A stretch of 64,000 nucleotides of DNA from Nemertoderma westbladi (taxonomy: Eukaryota > Xenacoelomorpha > Nemertodermatida > Nemertodermatidae), in NCBI GenBank assembly GCA_032718475.1, contig JAUCBJ010002846.1:17415-81414 (forward strand), read 5' to 3'. Of this stretch, positions 23,215-33,889 are shown in pieces (the stretch's first letter is position 1; every line of letters starts with the position of its first letter). The notes beneath the pieces are model-generated. The model made no database searches, was not told where the DNA came from, and worked only from the letters and a program-made list of their open reading frames with translations. Made by a program: the position numbers and the translations under genes.

Positions 23215-25728
23215 TGTCAGACACTATTAACCAACCAGACCCCATCGGTGGTGTGTTTCCTTCCTGTCAGACACTATTAACCAACCAGACCCCATCGGTG
23301 GTGTGTTTCCTTCCTGTCAGACACTATTAACCAACCAGACCCCATCGGTGGTGTGTTTCCTTCCTGTCAGACACTATTAACCAACCAGACCCCATCGGTG
23401 CTGTGTTTCCTTCCTGTCAGACACTATTAACCAACCAGACCCCATCGGTGCTGTGTTTCCTTCCTGTCAGACACTATTAACCAACCAGACCCCATCGGTG
23501 GTGTGTTTCCTTCCTGTCAGACACTATTAACCAACTAGACACTATTAACCAACCAGACCCCATCGGTGGTGTGTTTCCTTCCCCTGTCAGACACTATTAA
23601 CCAACTAGACACTATTAACCAACCAGACCCCATCGGTGGTGTGTTTCCTTCCTGTCAGACACTATTAACCAACCAGACCCCATCGGTGGTGTGTTTCCTT
23701 CCTGTCAGACACTATTAACCAACCAGACCCCATCGGTGCTGTGTTTCCTTCCTGTCAGACAATATTAACCAACCAGACCCCATCGGTGCTGTGTTTCCTT
23801 CCTGTCAGACACTATTAACCAACCAGACCCTATCGGTGCTGTGTTTCCTTCCTGTCAGACACTATTAACCAACCAGACCCCATCGGTGCTGTGTTTCCTT
23901 CCTGTCAGACACTATTAACCAACCAGACCCCATCGGTGCTGTGTTTCCTTCCTGTCAGACACTATTAACCAACCAGACCCCATCGGTGGTGTGTTTCCTT
24001 CCTGTCAGACACTATTAACCAACCAGACCCCATCGGTGGTGTGTTTCCTTCCTGTCAGACACTATTAACCAACCAGACCCCATCGGTGATGTGTTTCCTA
24101 CCTGTCAGACACTATTAACCAACCAGACCCCATCGGTGCTGTCAGACACTATTAACCAACCAGACCCCATCGGTGGTGTGTTTCCTTCCTGTCAGACACT
24201 ATTAACCAACCAGACCCCATCGGTGGTGTGTTTCCTTCCTGTCAGACACTATTAACCAACCAGACCCCATCGGTGGTGTGTTTCCTTCCTGTCAGACACT
24301 ATTAACCAACCAGACACTATTAACCAACCAGACCCCATCGGTGGTGTGTTTTCTTCCTGTCAGACACTATTAACCAACCAGACCCCATCGGTGGTGTGTT
24401 TCCTTCCTGTCAGACACTATTAACCAACCAGACCCCATCGGTGGTGTGTTTCCTTCCTGTCAGACACTATTAACCAACTAGACCCCATTGGTGGTGTGTT
24501 TCCTTCCTGTCAGACACTATTAACCAACTAGACCCCATCGGTGGTGTGTTTCCTTCCTGTCATACACTATTAACCAACCAGACACTATTAACCAACCAGA
24601 CCCCATCGGTGGTGTGTTTCCTTCCTGTCAGACACTATTAACCAACTAGACCCCATCGGTGGTGTGTTTCCTTCCTGTCAGACACTATTAACCAACCAGA
24701 CCCCATCGGTGGTGTGTTTCCTTCCTGTCAGACACTATTAACCAACCAGACCCCATCGGTGGTGTGTTTCCTTCCTGTCAGACACTATTAACCAACCAGA
24801 CCCCATCGGTGCTGTGTTTCCTTCCTGTCAGACACGATTAACCAACCAGACCCCATCGGTGGTGTGTTTCCTTCCTGTCAGACACTATTAACCAACCAGA
24901 CCCCATCGGTGGTGTGTTTCCTTCCTGTCAGACACTATTAACTAACCAGACCCCATCGGTGGTGTGTTTCCTTCCTGTCAGACACTATTAACCAACCAGA
25001 CCCCATCGGTGGTGTGTTTCCTTCCTGTCAGACACTATTAACCAACCAGACCCCATCGGTGCTGTGTTTCCTTCCTGTCAGACACTATTAACCAACCAGA
25101 CCCCATCGGTGCTGTGTTTCCTTCCTGTCAGACACTATTAACCAACCAGACCCCATCGGTGGTGTGTTTCCTTCCTGTCAGACACTATTAACCAACCAGA
25201 CCCCATTGGTGGTGTGTTTCCTTCCTGTCAGACACTATTAACCAACCAGACCCCATCGGTGGTGTGTTTCCTTCATGTCAGACACTATTAACCAACCAGA
25301 CACTATTAACCAACCAGACCCCATCGGTGGTGTGTTTCCTTCATGTCAGACACTATTAACCAACCAGACACTATTAACCAACCAGACCCCATCGGTGGTG
25401 TGTTTCCTTCATGTCAGACACTATTAACCAACCAGACACTATTAACCAACCAGACCCCATCGGTGGTGTGTTTCCTTCCTGTCAGACACTATTAACCAAC
25501 CAGACCCCATCAGTGGTGTGTTTCCTTCCTGTCAGACACTATTAACCAACCAGACATTATTAACCAACCAGACCCCATCGGTGCTGTGTTTCCTTCCTGT
25601 CAGACACTATTAACCAACCAGACCCCATCGGTGCTGTGTTTCCTTCCTGTCAGACACTATTAACCAACCAGACCCCATCGGTGGTGTGTTTCCTTCCTGT
25701 CAGACACTATTAACCAACTAGACCCCAT
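23215..25728. repeat. 50-bp satellite array, block 3
   Basis: Continues the same satellite after LINE copy 2. Variants match block 2 in order (TTCCCCTGTC, then a run of ggtgCtgtg monomers, then gtgATgtgtttccta, then TTCATGTC monomers), showing it is the paralogous downstream half of the segmental duplication. It contains three TTCATGTC monomers where block 2 has two sets of four. It ends within a monomer at ccccatac. Confidence 0.97.
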
Positions 25729-26201
25729 ACAGGTAATTTTGCGCGGGAGGTTTGAACTTTGAAGGCGATTTTCTCTGGATGACAATTTTTCGCACGAAAA
25801 ATACTTGAAAAATATCTGCCATCTCTTAACCGTCTTTTGCAATTTTTGCTTTATGGTTGTTTTCAAAAGCTTCGATAAATTTCTTAATAAACTTTTCTTA
25901 ATTAATAATATTTGGCCCCATTTTTTGAATGGAAAATTACAAAAAAACAAAAAATCATGGTGTTTTTCAGTATTTAAAAAATTTTGAATTTTTTTTACAA
26001 TATTGAATTGCACTTTGTCTTTTTCCTTTTGAATAATATCTGTTGTGACTTACGGCCTTTTTTACATCGATTATTTCGTGAACTGGAGTTGGTACGGTGT
26101 TCACGTTTATACCATTAGATAAAGCGCATTTTTTAGACCCAGAAAAAATGTAAAAGTCAATTTTTGAAAAATGCGACTTACGGTCTTTTCACATTACACT
26201 G
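25729..26201. other. AT-rich DNA, no gene supported
   Basis: Very AT-rich. A minus-strand frame of 117 codons crosses the satellite boundary and is dominated by K, F and L, as expected from AT-rich non-coding DNA. The word GCGACTTACGGTCTTTT and a similar GTGACTTACGGCCTTTT occur about 120 bp apart, a hint of an old duplication. Confidence 0.5.
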
Positions 26202-26425
26202 CAGAATAGTCGTTATCCCTATTTGGAATTGGCTAGTCTCCGATCAGAATAGTCGTTATCCCTATTTGGAATTGGCTAGTCTCCGATCAGAATAGTCGTT
26301 ATCCCTATTTGGAATTGGCTAGTCTCCCATCAGAATAGTCGTTATCCCTATTTGGAACTGGCTAGTCTCCCATCAGAATAGTCGTTATCCCTATTTGGAA
26401 CTGGCTAGTCTTCCATCAGAATAGG
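26202..26425. repeat. 43-bp tandem repeat, about five copies
   Basis: Unit starts cagaatagtcgttatccc and ends ggctagtctccgat. Five copies are separated by one or two substitutions (aattgg/aactgg, ccgat/cccat). Confidence 0.95.
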
Positions 26426-26724
26426 TAGTGCATCGAATCAATGTGATTATCTCTTGATTTGGACAAGGCTAGGTTGTTCTTTCTAATTATCCATGCATAA
26501 ACCAGTAAACTAGGCTATATTTTACATATTGCAGTGAAATCGGTTCCGATTTTATAATAAGTTGACCCATGGAATACTGGAATACTTGGAATACTTGAAT
26601 GGAATGGAATACTTGACCCATGGTATATTTAGTATTCCATGGTTGACCACATCTTACTACACAGTCAGACAGTAGAGTAGGAACATAGTTACTTATCAGT
26701 AATCAATGTCAGCCTGTATATTAA
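26426..26724. other. spacer with GGAATAC-rich stretch
   Basis: No gene. 26574-26645 is a degenerate run of ggaatactt/ggaat words with CCATGG, resembling simple pentameric satellite DNA. It lies just downstream of the 26725-27408 minus-strand ORF and would be its 3' flank. Confidence 0.5.
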
Positions 26725-27408
26725 TTAGCCTCTTAGATCGGAGTCGTAATACCAACTCTCGGCGTCTCCTGCCCTGGCCGCACCAGAGGAGACGATGCAC
26801 GATTGATCATATAAGTTCAGCTGTTGGCTAACTAATGCACTACTGAGAGTAATATTTACAGCCAATAAAATGCCAAACAGTTTCAACATATGACTGGGAA
26901 ATATAAGAGCATTGAATCTTGCAGTTGCCTTGAGCAAAGTCTTGGGTCGGAAATCCTCAGTGGAAGTTTCTACTTTAGTCAGACCCATCGATGATAGAAA
27001 ACCAGAACAAATAGCTACCAGAGCAAAGGGGAATGCAGTGGCCGATATAGCTGTTACGCCGGGAGCCATTATCCTGTAATGGCGGGGATGGTGACTGCTG
27101 CAGCGGGGGTAGGCGCGTAGCATTGGGGTCGTTATGAACGCATGCCAACCCACCCCGGTCCATATAGCTGGTAGAAGGGTGATAACGGTCAGCACTGGAA
27201 ACAGGAGCGGCCCCTTGGGCTGAATCACCCTGGTCACCGGGAAGAGAGTTAGCGGTCCAGGAGCCATCGCCGCCATCGCCACAACAGTTTCCGTGTTCTG
27301 GAATATAAACCGCTGCTGCGGCTGTAAATTGGTGCGTATGGCGCGGAAACCGTTCTTAGTTTTTCGACTACTGAAGGTTTCGCTGAAGTGGGCAAAGCTG
27401 GCACCCAT
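26725..27408 (-). CDS. uncharacterised predicted membrane protein, 227 aa
   Basis: An uninterrupted minus-strand ORF begins at ATG 27408 and ends at 26725. The base composition is clearly richer in GC than both flanks, which favours coding over chance. The N-terminus is polar and basic (SSRKTKNGFRAIRTN). Several hydrophobic stretches follow, around residues 68-90 (LLFPVLTVITLLPAIW), 115-143 (VTAISATAFPFALVAICSGF) and 172-192 (MLKLFGILLAVNITLSSALV). The polar tail ends with acidic and aromatic residues (ESWYYDSDLRG). I do not recognise the family. A second minus frame at 26975-27163 overlaps and could indicate an old frameshift. Function unknown; a transposon-encoded or pseudogene origin is possible. 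Confidence 0.4.
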   Translation of the reverse strand: MGASFAHFSETFSSRKTKNGFRAIRTNLQPQQRFIFQNTETVVAMAAMAPGPLTLFPVTRVIQPKGPLLFPVLTVITLLPAIWTGVGWHAFITTPMLRAYPRCSSHHPRHYRIMAPGVTAISATAFPFALVAICSGFLSSMGLTKVETSTEDFRPKTLLKATARFNALIFPSHMLKLFGILLAVNITLSSALVSQQLNLYDQSCIVSSGAARAGDAESWYYDSDLRG

Positions 27409-27664
27409 TACTGTCTTCTAGAGTTCTATTGAATCTACTGATAGTACAAAACAAAGTTCAATTGTCGTTTGGAGTTTATAGCTACATTAAGAGTCAGTAG
27501 GATACCGGTACAACAACAACTGCGGTACCGGTACCAGTAGTATGGTAAGTGATACAGTTACATACTGAGGGTCAGTTTACTCTGTGGTGAATTCAAATTT
27601 CCCGTGTGACAAGATAATGGTAGACTTTCAGGTTACAGGAGGGACGCTGTGCTGATGGCCCAAT

Positions 27665-28316
27665 CAGGGCATGATTAAGGGACGGTGGGGCCCTGGGCAG
27701 TCACCAATTTGGGGGCCCCTTGGAGAGGGGCCCAAAACGAGTCAATTTCTTAGTGGAAACGCTCGTATAACTTAATGCATTGTCAGTGAGTTGCCATTGC
27801 CAAAAATTTTCTGAACCTTTGCCCTAGTTTTTTCATAAGAAATTTCGTTGAATACATTGACAAAAAAACAGGCGTATATTGTTAAAAAAAATAACGATAT
27901 ACTGTACACCTGATGAACGGTTCCAATGGAACCTGAAAGCTTGCAACATTTTAACTTATCTTCATTAGACTAAGACTGTGACTTCGTTATTTTATTAAAT
28001 GTCGTTGAAAATTGGTTTAATAATAGCGGCGGAATGGGCATTTAAAAATGGCACAGACAGGACGACAGACCACTCACTATATGCTACGGCTCACCTATTA
28101 GTATAAAGTATATTGTGAATGTAAGCACAACAAAGATCTTACAACAAGATCTTGACAGGAGAAGATCTACAACAAGATCTGTAACAAGATGACAAGGGGG
28201 CCCCTTCGGGTCTTAACAACTTCGGGCCGACTTAACAAGGGGGCCCCTTCGGGGCCCCCTTGTTAAGTCGGGGCCCTGGGCAATTGCCTAAAAAGCCATG
28301 CCTTAATCAGGGCCTG
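27665..28316. mobile_element. hAT-like non-autonomous DNA transposon (MITE)
   Basis: Imperfect terminal inverted repeats (left CAGGGCATGATTAAGG, right in reverse complement CAGGCCCTGATTAAGG) carry the CAG start typical of hAT elements. They are flanked by an 8-bp target duplication, ggcccaat at 27657-27664 and ggcccaac at 28317-28324 (seven of eight match), which is the hAT duplication length. Subterminal ggggccctgggca occurs in direct orientation near both ends. The 652-bp interior has no long ORF but includes AAGATCT-rich repeats (28133-28192) and a perfect GC-rich hairpin. Confidence 0.65.
28227..28271. repeat. perfect 45-nt hairpin in the hAT-like MITE
   Basis: Arms of 21 bp (CCGACTTAACAAGGGGGCCCC and its exact complement) are separated by a TTC loop. 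It lies close to the right end of the MITE. A partial second copy of the gggggccccttcgg word sits at 28197-28210. Confidence 0.95.
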
Positions 28317-28799
28317 GGCCCAACCCCTAACATACAGTAGTTGCTATTGCTATTAACGGCTTTCTGGAAAAAAAATGCCGGAAATCCCGCTTCCGCAAAA
28401 TTAATTAGGTTATGACCTAGAGTTACAATTTCAATTAGGGTTAACCAAACCTAACCCTCAACTTGCCCATGTCATATCCCCCCCCCCCCCCCTCCCCCTC
28501 ATGATAGAACTCCCGGCCCCCCACCCCTCTGAAACGTACTATTGGTTGCATTGTTTGCACCCTTTGCTGATATTGTTATACAATACGTTTACTGTAGGCA
28601 AATTTCCAATTGGGGTGTCGTTTCAGCCTTCGCATAGGGTTAGAAAAGCCTGCTATTACAATATAATTAGTATTATTGTAAGAAAATAATAAGTTTAATT
28701 CGGAGTATAAAATATTAATTGTCAAGCAGTATACCCTTTCATCTGTTCATAGTATTATTGTAATAATGCGTCTGCTGCCCTGCCCCCTGGGTCCCTGAC
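28317..28799. other. no gene seen; C homopolymer
   Basis: Contains a run of about 15 C with a further CTCCCCCTC (28478-28500) and a short TAGGGTTAACCAAACCTAACCC near 28436-28460. No coding signal recognised; a 62-codon plus frame at 28501 is not convincing. Confidence 0.5.
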
Positions 28800-29096
28800 G
28801 TATGCCCCTCTAATATTCTCGGTATCTATCGGTATCTGTCGGGTCTTGAGTCAGTCGACCATCTATTTACTCTCTCCTCCAGCAGTACTCGCGGCCATTC
28901 CCTAAAACTCCAGAAACCACGTGCGAGATTACTCCAACGGAACTCTACCTTCCACTTCCGGGTCATTGACCCATGGAATGCACTGACCGATAATATAGTC
29001 ACCTCACCCTCGCTAAACACCTTCAAATCCAGGCTGAACACTCATTATAAACATTTACCCCTGAAATTCACCCCCTCGTGGTGGAACCTCACATAA
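28800..29096 (+). pseudogene. LINE ORF2 C-terminal relic (CR1/Jockey-like)
   Basis: The plus-strand frame with no ATG is open up to a TAA at 29094-29096. It contains YRYLSGLESVDHLF, TRGHSLKL, FHFRVIDPWNALTDNIVTS and LNTFKSRLNTHYKH. This is the hallmark C-terminal end of many CR1/Jockey-group LINEs (a TRGHS-KL stretch followed by RVI-WN-LP and FK--L). The antisense frame over the same bases is only a shadow. Sequence after the stop to about 29711 is AT-rich with diverged repeats of a ttgttttatcatatattttt word. It ends in (attaaac)n, which would fit a LINE 3' UTR and tail. It is a 5'-truncated copy of a different LINE from those at 11-23 kb. Confidence 0.75.
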
Positions 29097-29719
29097 TCCA
29101 CTTATTACCTGCATTAATAATCACCAACTTTTATTCATCACATTAACGTTGTTTTATCTATCATATATTTTAAAATTTTTAATTACAATACCAACTTTCA
29201 TTCGTTGTTTTATCATATATTTTTAAATTTTCAATTACAGCACCAACTATGTTCTATCATATATTTTTAAATTTATAATTACAACACCAACTTTCATTCG
29301 TTGTTTTATCATATATTTTTTATATTTTTAATTAATTTTATTTCATTTTTTAACAAACCTTTTATACAAACGAGGTTTTAAATAATCTCTATGAATTCAA
29401 AGATATGTTATACCTATTATATGTAAAACCTTTTAGTGTAATCTACTGATCCTCCAATTTTTATTCAACATATAATTATTTTACTTAGAGGTTAAACTTT
29501 TTTTTTAACTATTATTCGCGAACTAGTAGTTTTAACCAGATTTTAACCATTACATATGCTATTTTAAATATAATTTATGTAGTTCTAACATAACTTATTT
29601 ACATATATCAACGTACTTAGATTTATTTTGTATTATTGTTCGATTGTTGATTTTACTTGTACAGGTTCAACAAGCTTAGGCTTTCTAATACCTTAAACAT
29701 TAAACATTAAACAATATTC
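29097..29719 (+). repeat. AT-rich probable LINE 3' UTR with (taaacat)n end
   Basis: The TTGTTTTATCATATATTTTT word recurs three to four times between 29150 and 29330, separated by AATTACA and CACCAACTTTC words, an imperfect roughly 60-bp repeat. The segment ends with three copies of a taaacat-type unit at 29693-29712, a microsatellite tail of the kind found at many LINE 3' ends. Assignment to the LINE upstream is by position only. Confidence 0.4.
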
Positions 29720-30157
29720 CTGCCCCCCTGGTGGTACCCCTTCCTAGTACGGCCCCCCGGTCAGCCCCCTCTAATATTCCCACCCCACAGGCAGCCCCCT
29801 CTATAGTCACTGCCCCCTGGTTGGCCCCCTCTATTATCCCCACCCCACAGGCAGCCCCATCTATAGGCACTGCCCCCTGGTCGGCCCCCTCTAATATCCC
29901 CACCCCACAGGCAGCCCCCTCTATAGGCACTGCCCCCTGGTCGGCCCCCTCTAATATCCCCACCCCACAGGCAGCCCCCTCTATAGGCACTGCCCCCTGG
30001 TCTGCCCCCTCTAATATCCCCACCCCACAGACAGCCCCCTCTATAGGCACTGCCCCCTGGTCGGCCCCCTCTAATATCCCCACCCCACAGGCAGCCCCCT
30101 CTATAGGCACTGCCCCCTGGTCGGCCCCCTCTAATATTCCCACCCCACAGGCAGCCC
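29720..30157. repeat. 60-bp GC-rich tandem repeat, about seven copies
   Basis: Unit starts gcagccccctctataggcac and contains cctctaatatccccacccc. The 60-bp period is a multiple of three, so frames are open on both strands (20-residue periods such as APSIGTAPWSAPSNIPTPQ). These frames have no flanking gene evidence and are treated as repeat artefacts. Confidence 0.93.
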
Positions 30158-30162
30158 TGGAT

Positions 30163-31676
30163 CTAAGTTCACCCAGTTCTAAGTTTACCGGTTCTAAGTT
30201 AACCGCGCTTCTAAGTTACCAGGATCTAAGTTTACCCGGTTCTAAGTTTACCCGGTTCTAAGTTCATTGGAATCTAAGTTCGGCAGGATGTAAGTTCACC
30301 AGCATCTAAGTTCACCCGGTTCTAAGTTTACCCGGTTACCCGGTTCTAAGTTTACCCAGTTCTAAGTTCGCCAGGATCTAAGTTTACCTGGTTCTAAGTT
30401 TACCCGGTTCTAAGTTTACCAGTATCTAAGTTTACCCGGTTCTAAGTTTACCCGGTTCTAAGTTCACCAGGATCTAAGTTTACCCAGTTCTAAGTTTACC
30501 CGGTTCTAAGTTCACTGGGTTCTAAGTTCAGCAGGATCTAAGTTCACTAGCATCTAAGTTCACCAGGTTCTAAGTTTACCCGGTTACCCGGTTCTAAGTT
30601 TACCCAGTTCTAAGTTTACCCGGTTCTAAGTTTACCCAGTTCTAAGTTCGCCAGGATCTAAGTTTACCCGGTTCTAAGTTTACCCGGTTCTAAGTTTACC
30701 AGGATCAAAGTTTACCCGGTTCTAAGTTTACCCGGTTCTAAGTTCACCAGGATCTAAGTTTACCCAGTTCTAAGTTTACCCGGTTCTAAGTTCACTGGGT
30801 TCTAAGTTCAGCAGGATCTAAGTTCACTAGCATCTAAGTTCACCCAGTTCTAAGTTCACCCGGTTCTAAGTTTACCCAGTTACCCGGTTCTAAGTTTACC
30901 CAGTTCTAAGTTCACCAGGATCTAAGTTAACCCGGTTCTAAGTTTACCCGGTTCTAAGTTTACCCGGTTCTAAGTTTACCCGGTTCTAAGTTTACCCAGT
31001 TACCCGGTTCTAAGTTCACCCGGTTCTAAGTTCACCAGGTTCTAAGTTTACCCGATTCTAAGTTCACCCGGTTCTAAGTTCACCAGGTTCTAAGTTTACC
31101 CGGTTCTAAGTTTACCCAGTTACCCGGTTCTAAGTTCACCAGGATCTATGTTTACTGGGATCTAAGTTCACCAGGATCTAAGTTTACCAGGTTCCAAGTT
31201 TACCCAGTTCTAAGTTTACCCAGTTCTAAGTTTACCCGGTTCTAAGTTTATCCGGTTCTAAGTTTTCCCGGTTCTAAGTTTACCCGATTCTAAGTTTACC
31301 CGGCTCTAAGTTCACCAGGATCTAAGTTTACTGGGATCTAAGTTTACCCGGTTCTAAGTTTACCCGGTTCTAAGTTTACCCGGTTCTAAGTTTACCCGGT
31401 TCTAAGTTTACCCGGTTCTAAGTTCACCAGGATCTAAGTTTACCCGATTCTAAGTTCACCCGGTTCTAAGTTTACCCGGTTCTAAGTTTACCCGGTTCTA
31501 AGTTTACCCGGTTCTAAGTTCACCAGGATCTAAGTTTACCCGATTCTAAGTTCACCCGGTTCTAAGTTTACCCAGTTACCCGGTTCTAAGTTTACCCGGT
31601 TCTAAGTTCACCAGGTTCTACATTTACCCGGTTCTAAGTTTACCCGTTTCTAAGTTTGCCAGAATCTACAGATCTA
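30163..31676. repeat. 16-bp tandem repeat array
   Basis: About 90 copies of a 16-bp unit ttctaagtttacccgg. Variants are gatctaagttcaccag, truncated 8-bp insertions (ttacccgg) and rarer agttcagcaggatc forms. A stretch of about 300 bp near 30290-30530 resembles 30530-30830, so higher-order duplication is present. It abuts the 60-bp array with almost no spacer. Confidence 0.95.
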
Positions 31677-32285
31677 AGATTGCCTAGGTTATGAGTTTGC
31701 CGTGGTTTAGTACAGTCTAGGTCGTTGCTTGTGGTATTAGGTATTAAATGTAGCTCCTTCTTCATCTCTGTATAAAACTATTGTTTCTAAGGTATTGATT
31801 ATTGTAAGTGATTACGAAATAATTAAATAGGCCTATTAAATATAAAGCCAAAAATAAACAGATACGCCCGGGATCGAACTCGAGTCTACTGTATGTTAGT
31901 AAGTAATATGCGAAGTATCCATTCCACTAATCGGCAAGAATGGAAACATGGGCACAATAAGGAACGTCGGAACGAGCTGTGTTTAACGTCTCCTAGACCT
32001 GATGACAAGTTGACTATATTTAACCTAGCAACGACCTTACCTATTCCATAGTGTGTTTGTGTAAAATTGTTATTATTTTTATTGGTTTAGATGTAAGTTG
32101 TCCTCGAAGGGAGCGCGCCACTTCAGATATCAACTTCGCAATGGATATACCGGGGCTCCATCAGACTTACAGCAGTTCGGTTGAGGAACTAAGTTCAGCA
32201 GAAACTAGTCCAACTATAGAGAATATTACGCGTGCGGTCTTCCGAACTGACATCACTCATCCTAGCAGCCAAAATATGTACTGAA
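31677..32285. other. spacer with tRNA-like sequence and one weak ORF
   Basis: Contains a minus-strand tRNA-like sequence (31864-31936) and the end of a 77-codon plus frame (32051-32284). The latter ends FRTDITHPSSQNMY and might be a terminal exon after the AG at 32089-32090 (attggtttag). No supporting upstream exon was found. Confidence 0.35.
31864..31936 (-). pseudogene. tRNA-like sequence (pol III A and B boxes)
   Basis: On the minus strand an A box TAGTGGAATGG (plus 31919-31929) and a B box GAGTTCGATCC (plus 31871-31881) are spaced as in a tRNA. The acceptor and T stems pair poorly, so this is a decayed tRNA or SINE head and not a working tRNA gene. Confidence 0.4.
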
Positions 32286-32519
32286 CCTAATACCGGTACT
32301 AAACCTAAAACCTAATACCAGTATTAAACCTAATATCGGTGCTAAACCTAATACCGGTACTAAACCTAATACCGGTACTAAACCTAATACCGGTACTAAA
32401 CCTAATACCGGTACTAAACCTAATACCGGTACTAAACCTAATACCGGTACTAAACCTAATACCGGTACTAAACCTAATACCGGTACTAAACCTAATACCG
32501 GTACTAAACCTACCGGTAC
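32286..32519. repeat. 18-bp tandem repeat with palindromic core
   Basis: About thirteen copies of taccggtactaaacctaa, each carrying the self-complementary AGTACCGGTACT-type core (taccggta). The first copies are diverged (ccagtattaaa, tatcggtgctaaa) and the inner copies are identical, consistent with recent expansion. Confidence 0.95.
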
Positions 32520-32631
32520 TTCCCAAACTACCACCGTGTTGGGAACAGTAATTTTCTCATTTGTACTGCTAATTTTTTAGTTGATTCCAGTTTCACTGTT
32601 TCCGATTATATATTATTATTATGTATTTAAT

Positions 32632-33033
32632 ATGAAGCGCCGTTTATGCCAAAACTATCTGAATAAATATTATACTCAAGATGTATCTAAATCCGAGAAT
32701 TTATAATCTTACAGTCTTAAAAGTTGTAACAGCGGGAAATCTAAAATGTTATTTTCCTTTCCCTTTATAGTTAGTGTAATGTGTTAGTGCCATTTTAAAT
32801 TTCCCGTCGTTTCATATTTTAATACTTTCTCGGCCGAGAATCTCGCAAACTCGGCCGAGAAAAACTCGGCCGAGAAAAACTCGGCCGAGAAATCTCGGCC
32901 GATCGGCCAAGAAAAACTCGGCCAAGAAAACTCGGCCGAGAATTTAGATACATCTTAAGTATAATATTGTTTATTCACACGCATCTTGAGTATAATATTT
33001 ATTCAGATAGTTTTGGCATAAACGGCGCCTCAT
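32632..33033. mobile_element. MITE with about 50-bp terminal inverted repeats
   Basis: The left end (ATGAAGCGCCGTTTATGCCA, then AAACTATCTGAATAAATATT) is the near-exact reverse complement of the right end (ending TTTATGCC-complement GGCATAAACGGCGCCTCAT). A further repeat of the inner word catctt(g/a)agtataatat occurs on the right. ATTTAAT lies next to both ends and may be the target duplication. The interior holds a (ctcggccgagaaa)n cluster (32830-32940). There is no ORF. Confidence 0.7.
32829..32942. repeat. ctcggccgagaaa palindromic minisatellite
   Basis: Seven or eight imperfect copies of a 13-15-bp unit built on the perfect palindrome CTCGGCCGAG, with variants tcggccgatcggcc and ctcggccaag. 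It forms the core of the MITE at 32632-33033. Confidence 0.9.
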
Positions 33034-33100
33034 AATTTAATTAAAGGTCTTCCTTGTTTTTTATATCACATATTTTCATCATGTTATTTTGTTCAAACGG

Positions 33101-33380
33101 GATCAAACGTTTTGGGTGTTCAGCGCTCTCGGAACCTTCGGCATCAAACGTTTTGGGTGTTCAGTGCTCTCGGAACCTTCGGCATCAAACGTTTTGGGTG
33201 TTCAGCGCTCTCGCAACTGTCGGGATCAAACGTTTTGGGTGTTCAGCGCTCTCGGAACTGTCGGGATCAAACGTTTTGGGTGTTCAGCGCTCTCGGAACT
33301 GTCGGGATCAAACGTTTTGGGTGTTCAGCGCTCTCGGAACTGTCGGGATCAAACGTTTTGGGTGTTCACAATTGTCGGGA
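33101..33380. repeat. 41-bp tandem repeat, about 6.5 copies
   Basis: Unit starts gatcaaacgttttgggtgtt and ends with cggaactgtcgg. The first two copies carry ccttcggc instead of ctgtcggg. Since 41 is not a multiple of three, the three forward frames are permutations of the same 41-residue repeat; all three are open, giving overlapping ORFs of 113-142 codons. I consider these artefacts. Confidence 0.93.
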
Positions 33381-33889
33381 TCACGATTTTTGGGATCAAA
33401 CTTTTGATCAAATCGGGCTGTTCAATTTTTCTTCTTATTTTCGATGCATGTGAAAGTGAAACGGGATTGGTTTTAAAAAATATATTTTACACCTTTCGAA
33501 AGGCGTGGGTGGGATGATCTTCTTATAGATTCGATCTGACCACTAGAGTTGAATTCTACCTTCTCTAATTTCGATCGTTGGTCAAATAATTATTAGCCTA
33601 TATTGGAAACTTTATTGACATGGTTCATCAGGTTCAACATCAGTGGGAGGATTATTCATTCCCCTTTGTAGTATATTGTACGGTAGTAACACGTGTCTGT
33701 TGACAATCAAGTCAATTTATAGTTGATTACTCTAAATGGCGGTTAAAACATATCAATTAAATGTAATCGAATCAACTTATGTACTAGTGACACGTTCGCG
33801 GGGCCTTTTAGTTAGCAAGGCGCCCTCTAGCGGGAGACTGGAGAAAATTGCTGAGACCCCCACACAAATTATATTGAGGACTTTCGATA
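33381..33889. other. no gene seen
   Basis: Intermediate sequence. A 108-codon plus frame (33736-34062) runs into the 49-bp satellite and is not protein-like at its end, so it is not annotated as a gene. Confidence 0.45.

Noticed and set aside
25660-26013. 117-codon minus-strand ORF
   Set aside because: Starts in satellite and is mostly K, F and L from AT-rich sequence.
28436-28462. Telomere-like TTAGGG/CCTAAC words
   Set aside because: Only two or three imperfect units; too short to call an interstitial telomere.
28826-29041. 71-codon minus-strand ORF
   Set aside because: Antisense of the LINE C-terminal frame, which carries recognisable motifs on the plus strand.
29700-30261. Proline/alanine-rich ORFs on both strands over the 60-bp array
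   Set aside because: A period divisible by three keeps frames open on both strands; there is no flanking coding evidence.
33054-33517. Three overlapping ORFs of 113-142 codons in the 41-bp array
   Set aside because: All three frames encode permutations of the same 41-residue repeat, as expected for a 41-bp unit lacking stops. Not evidence of a protein.
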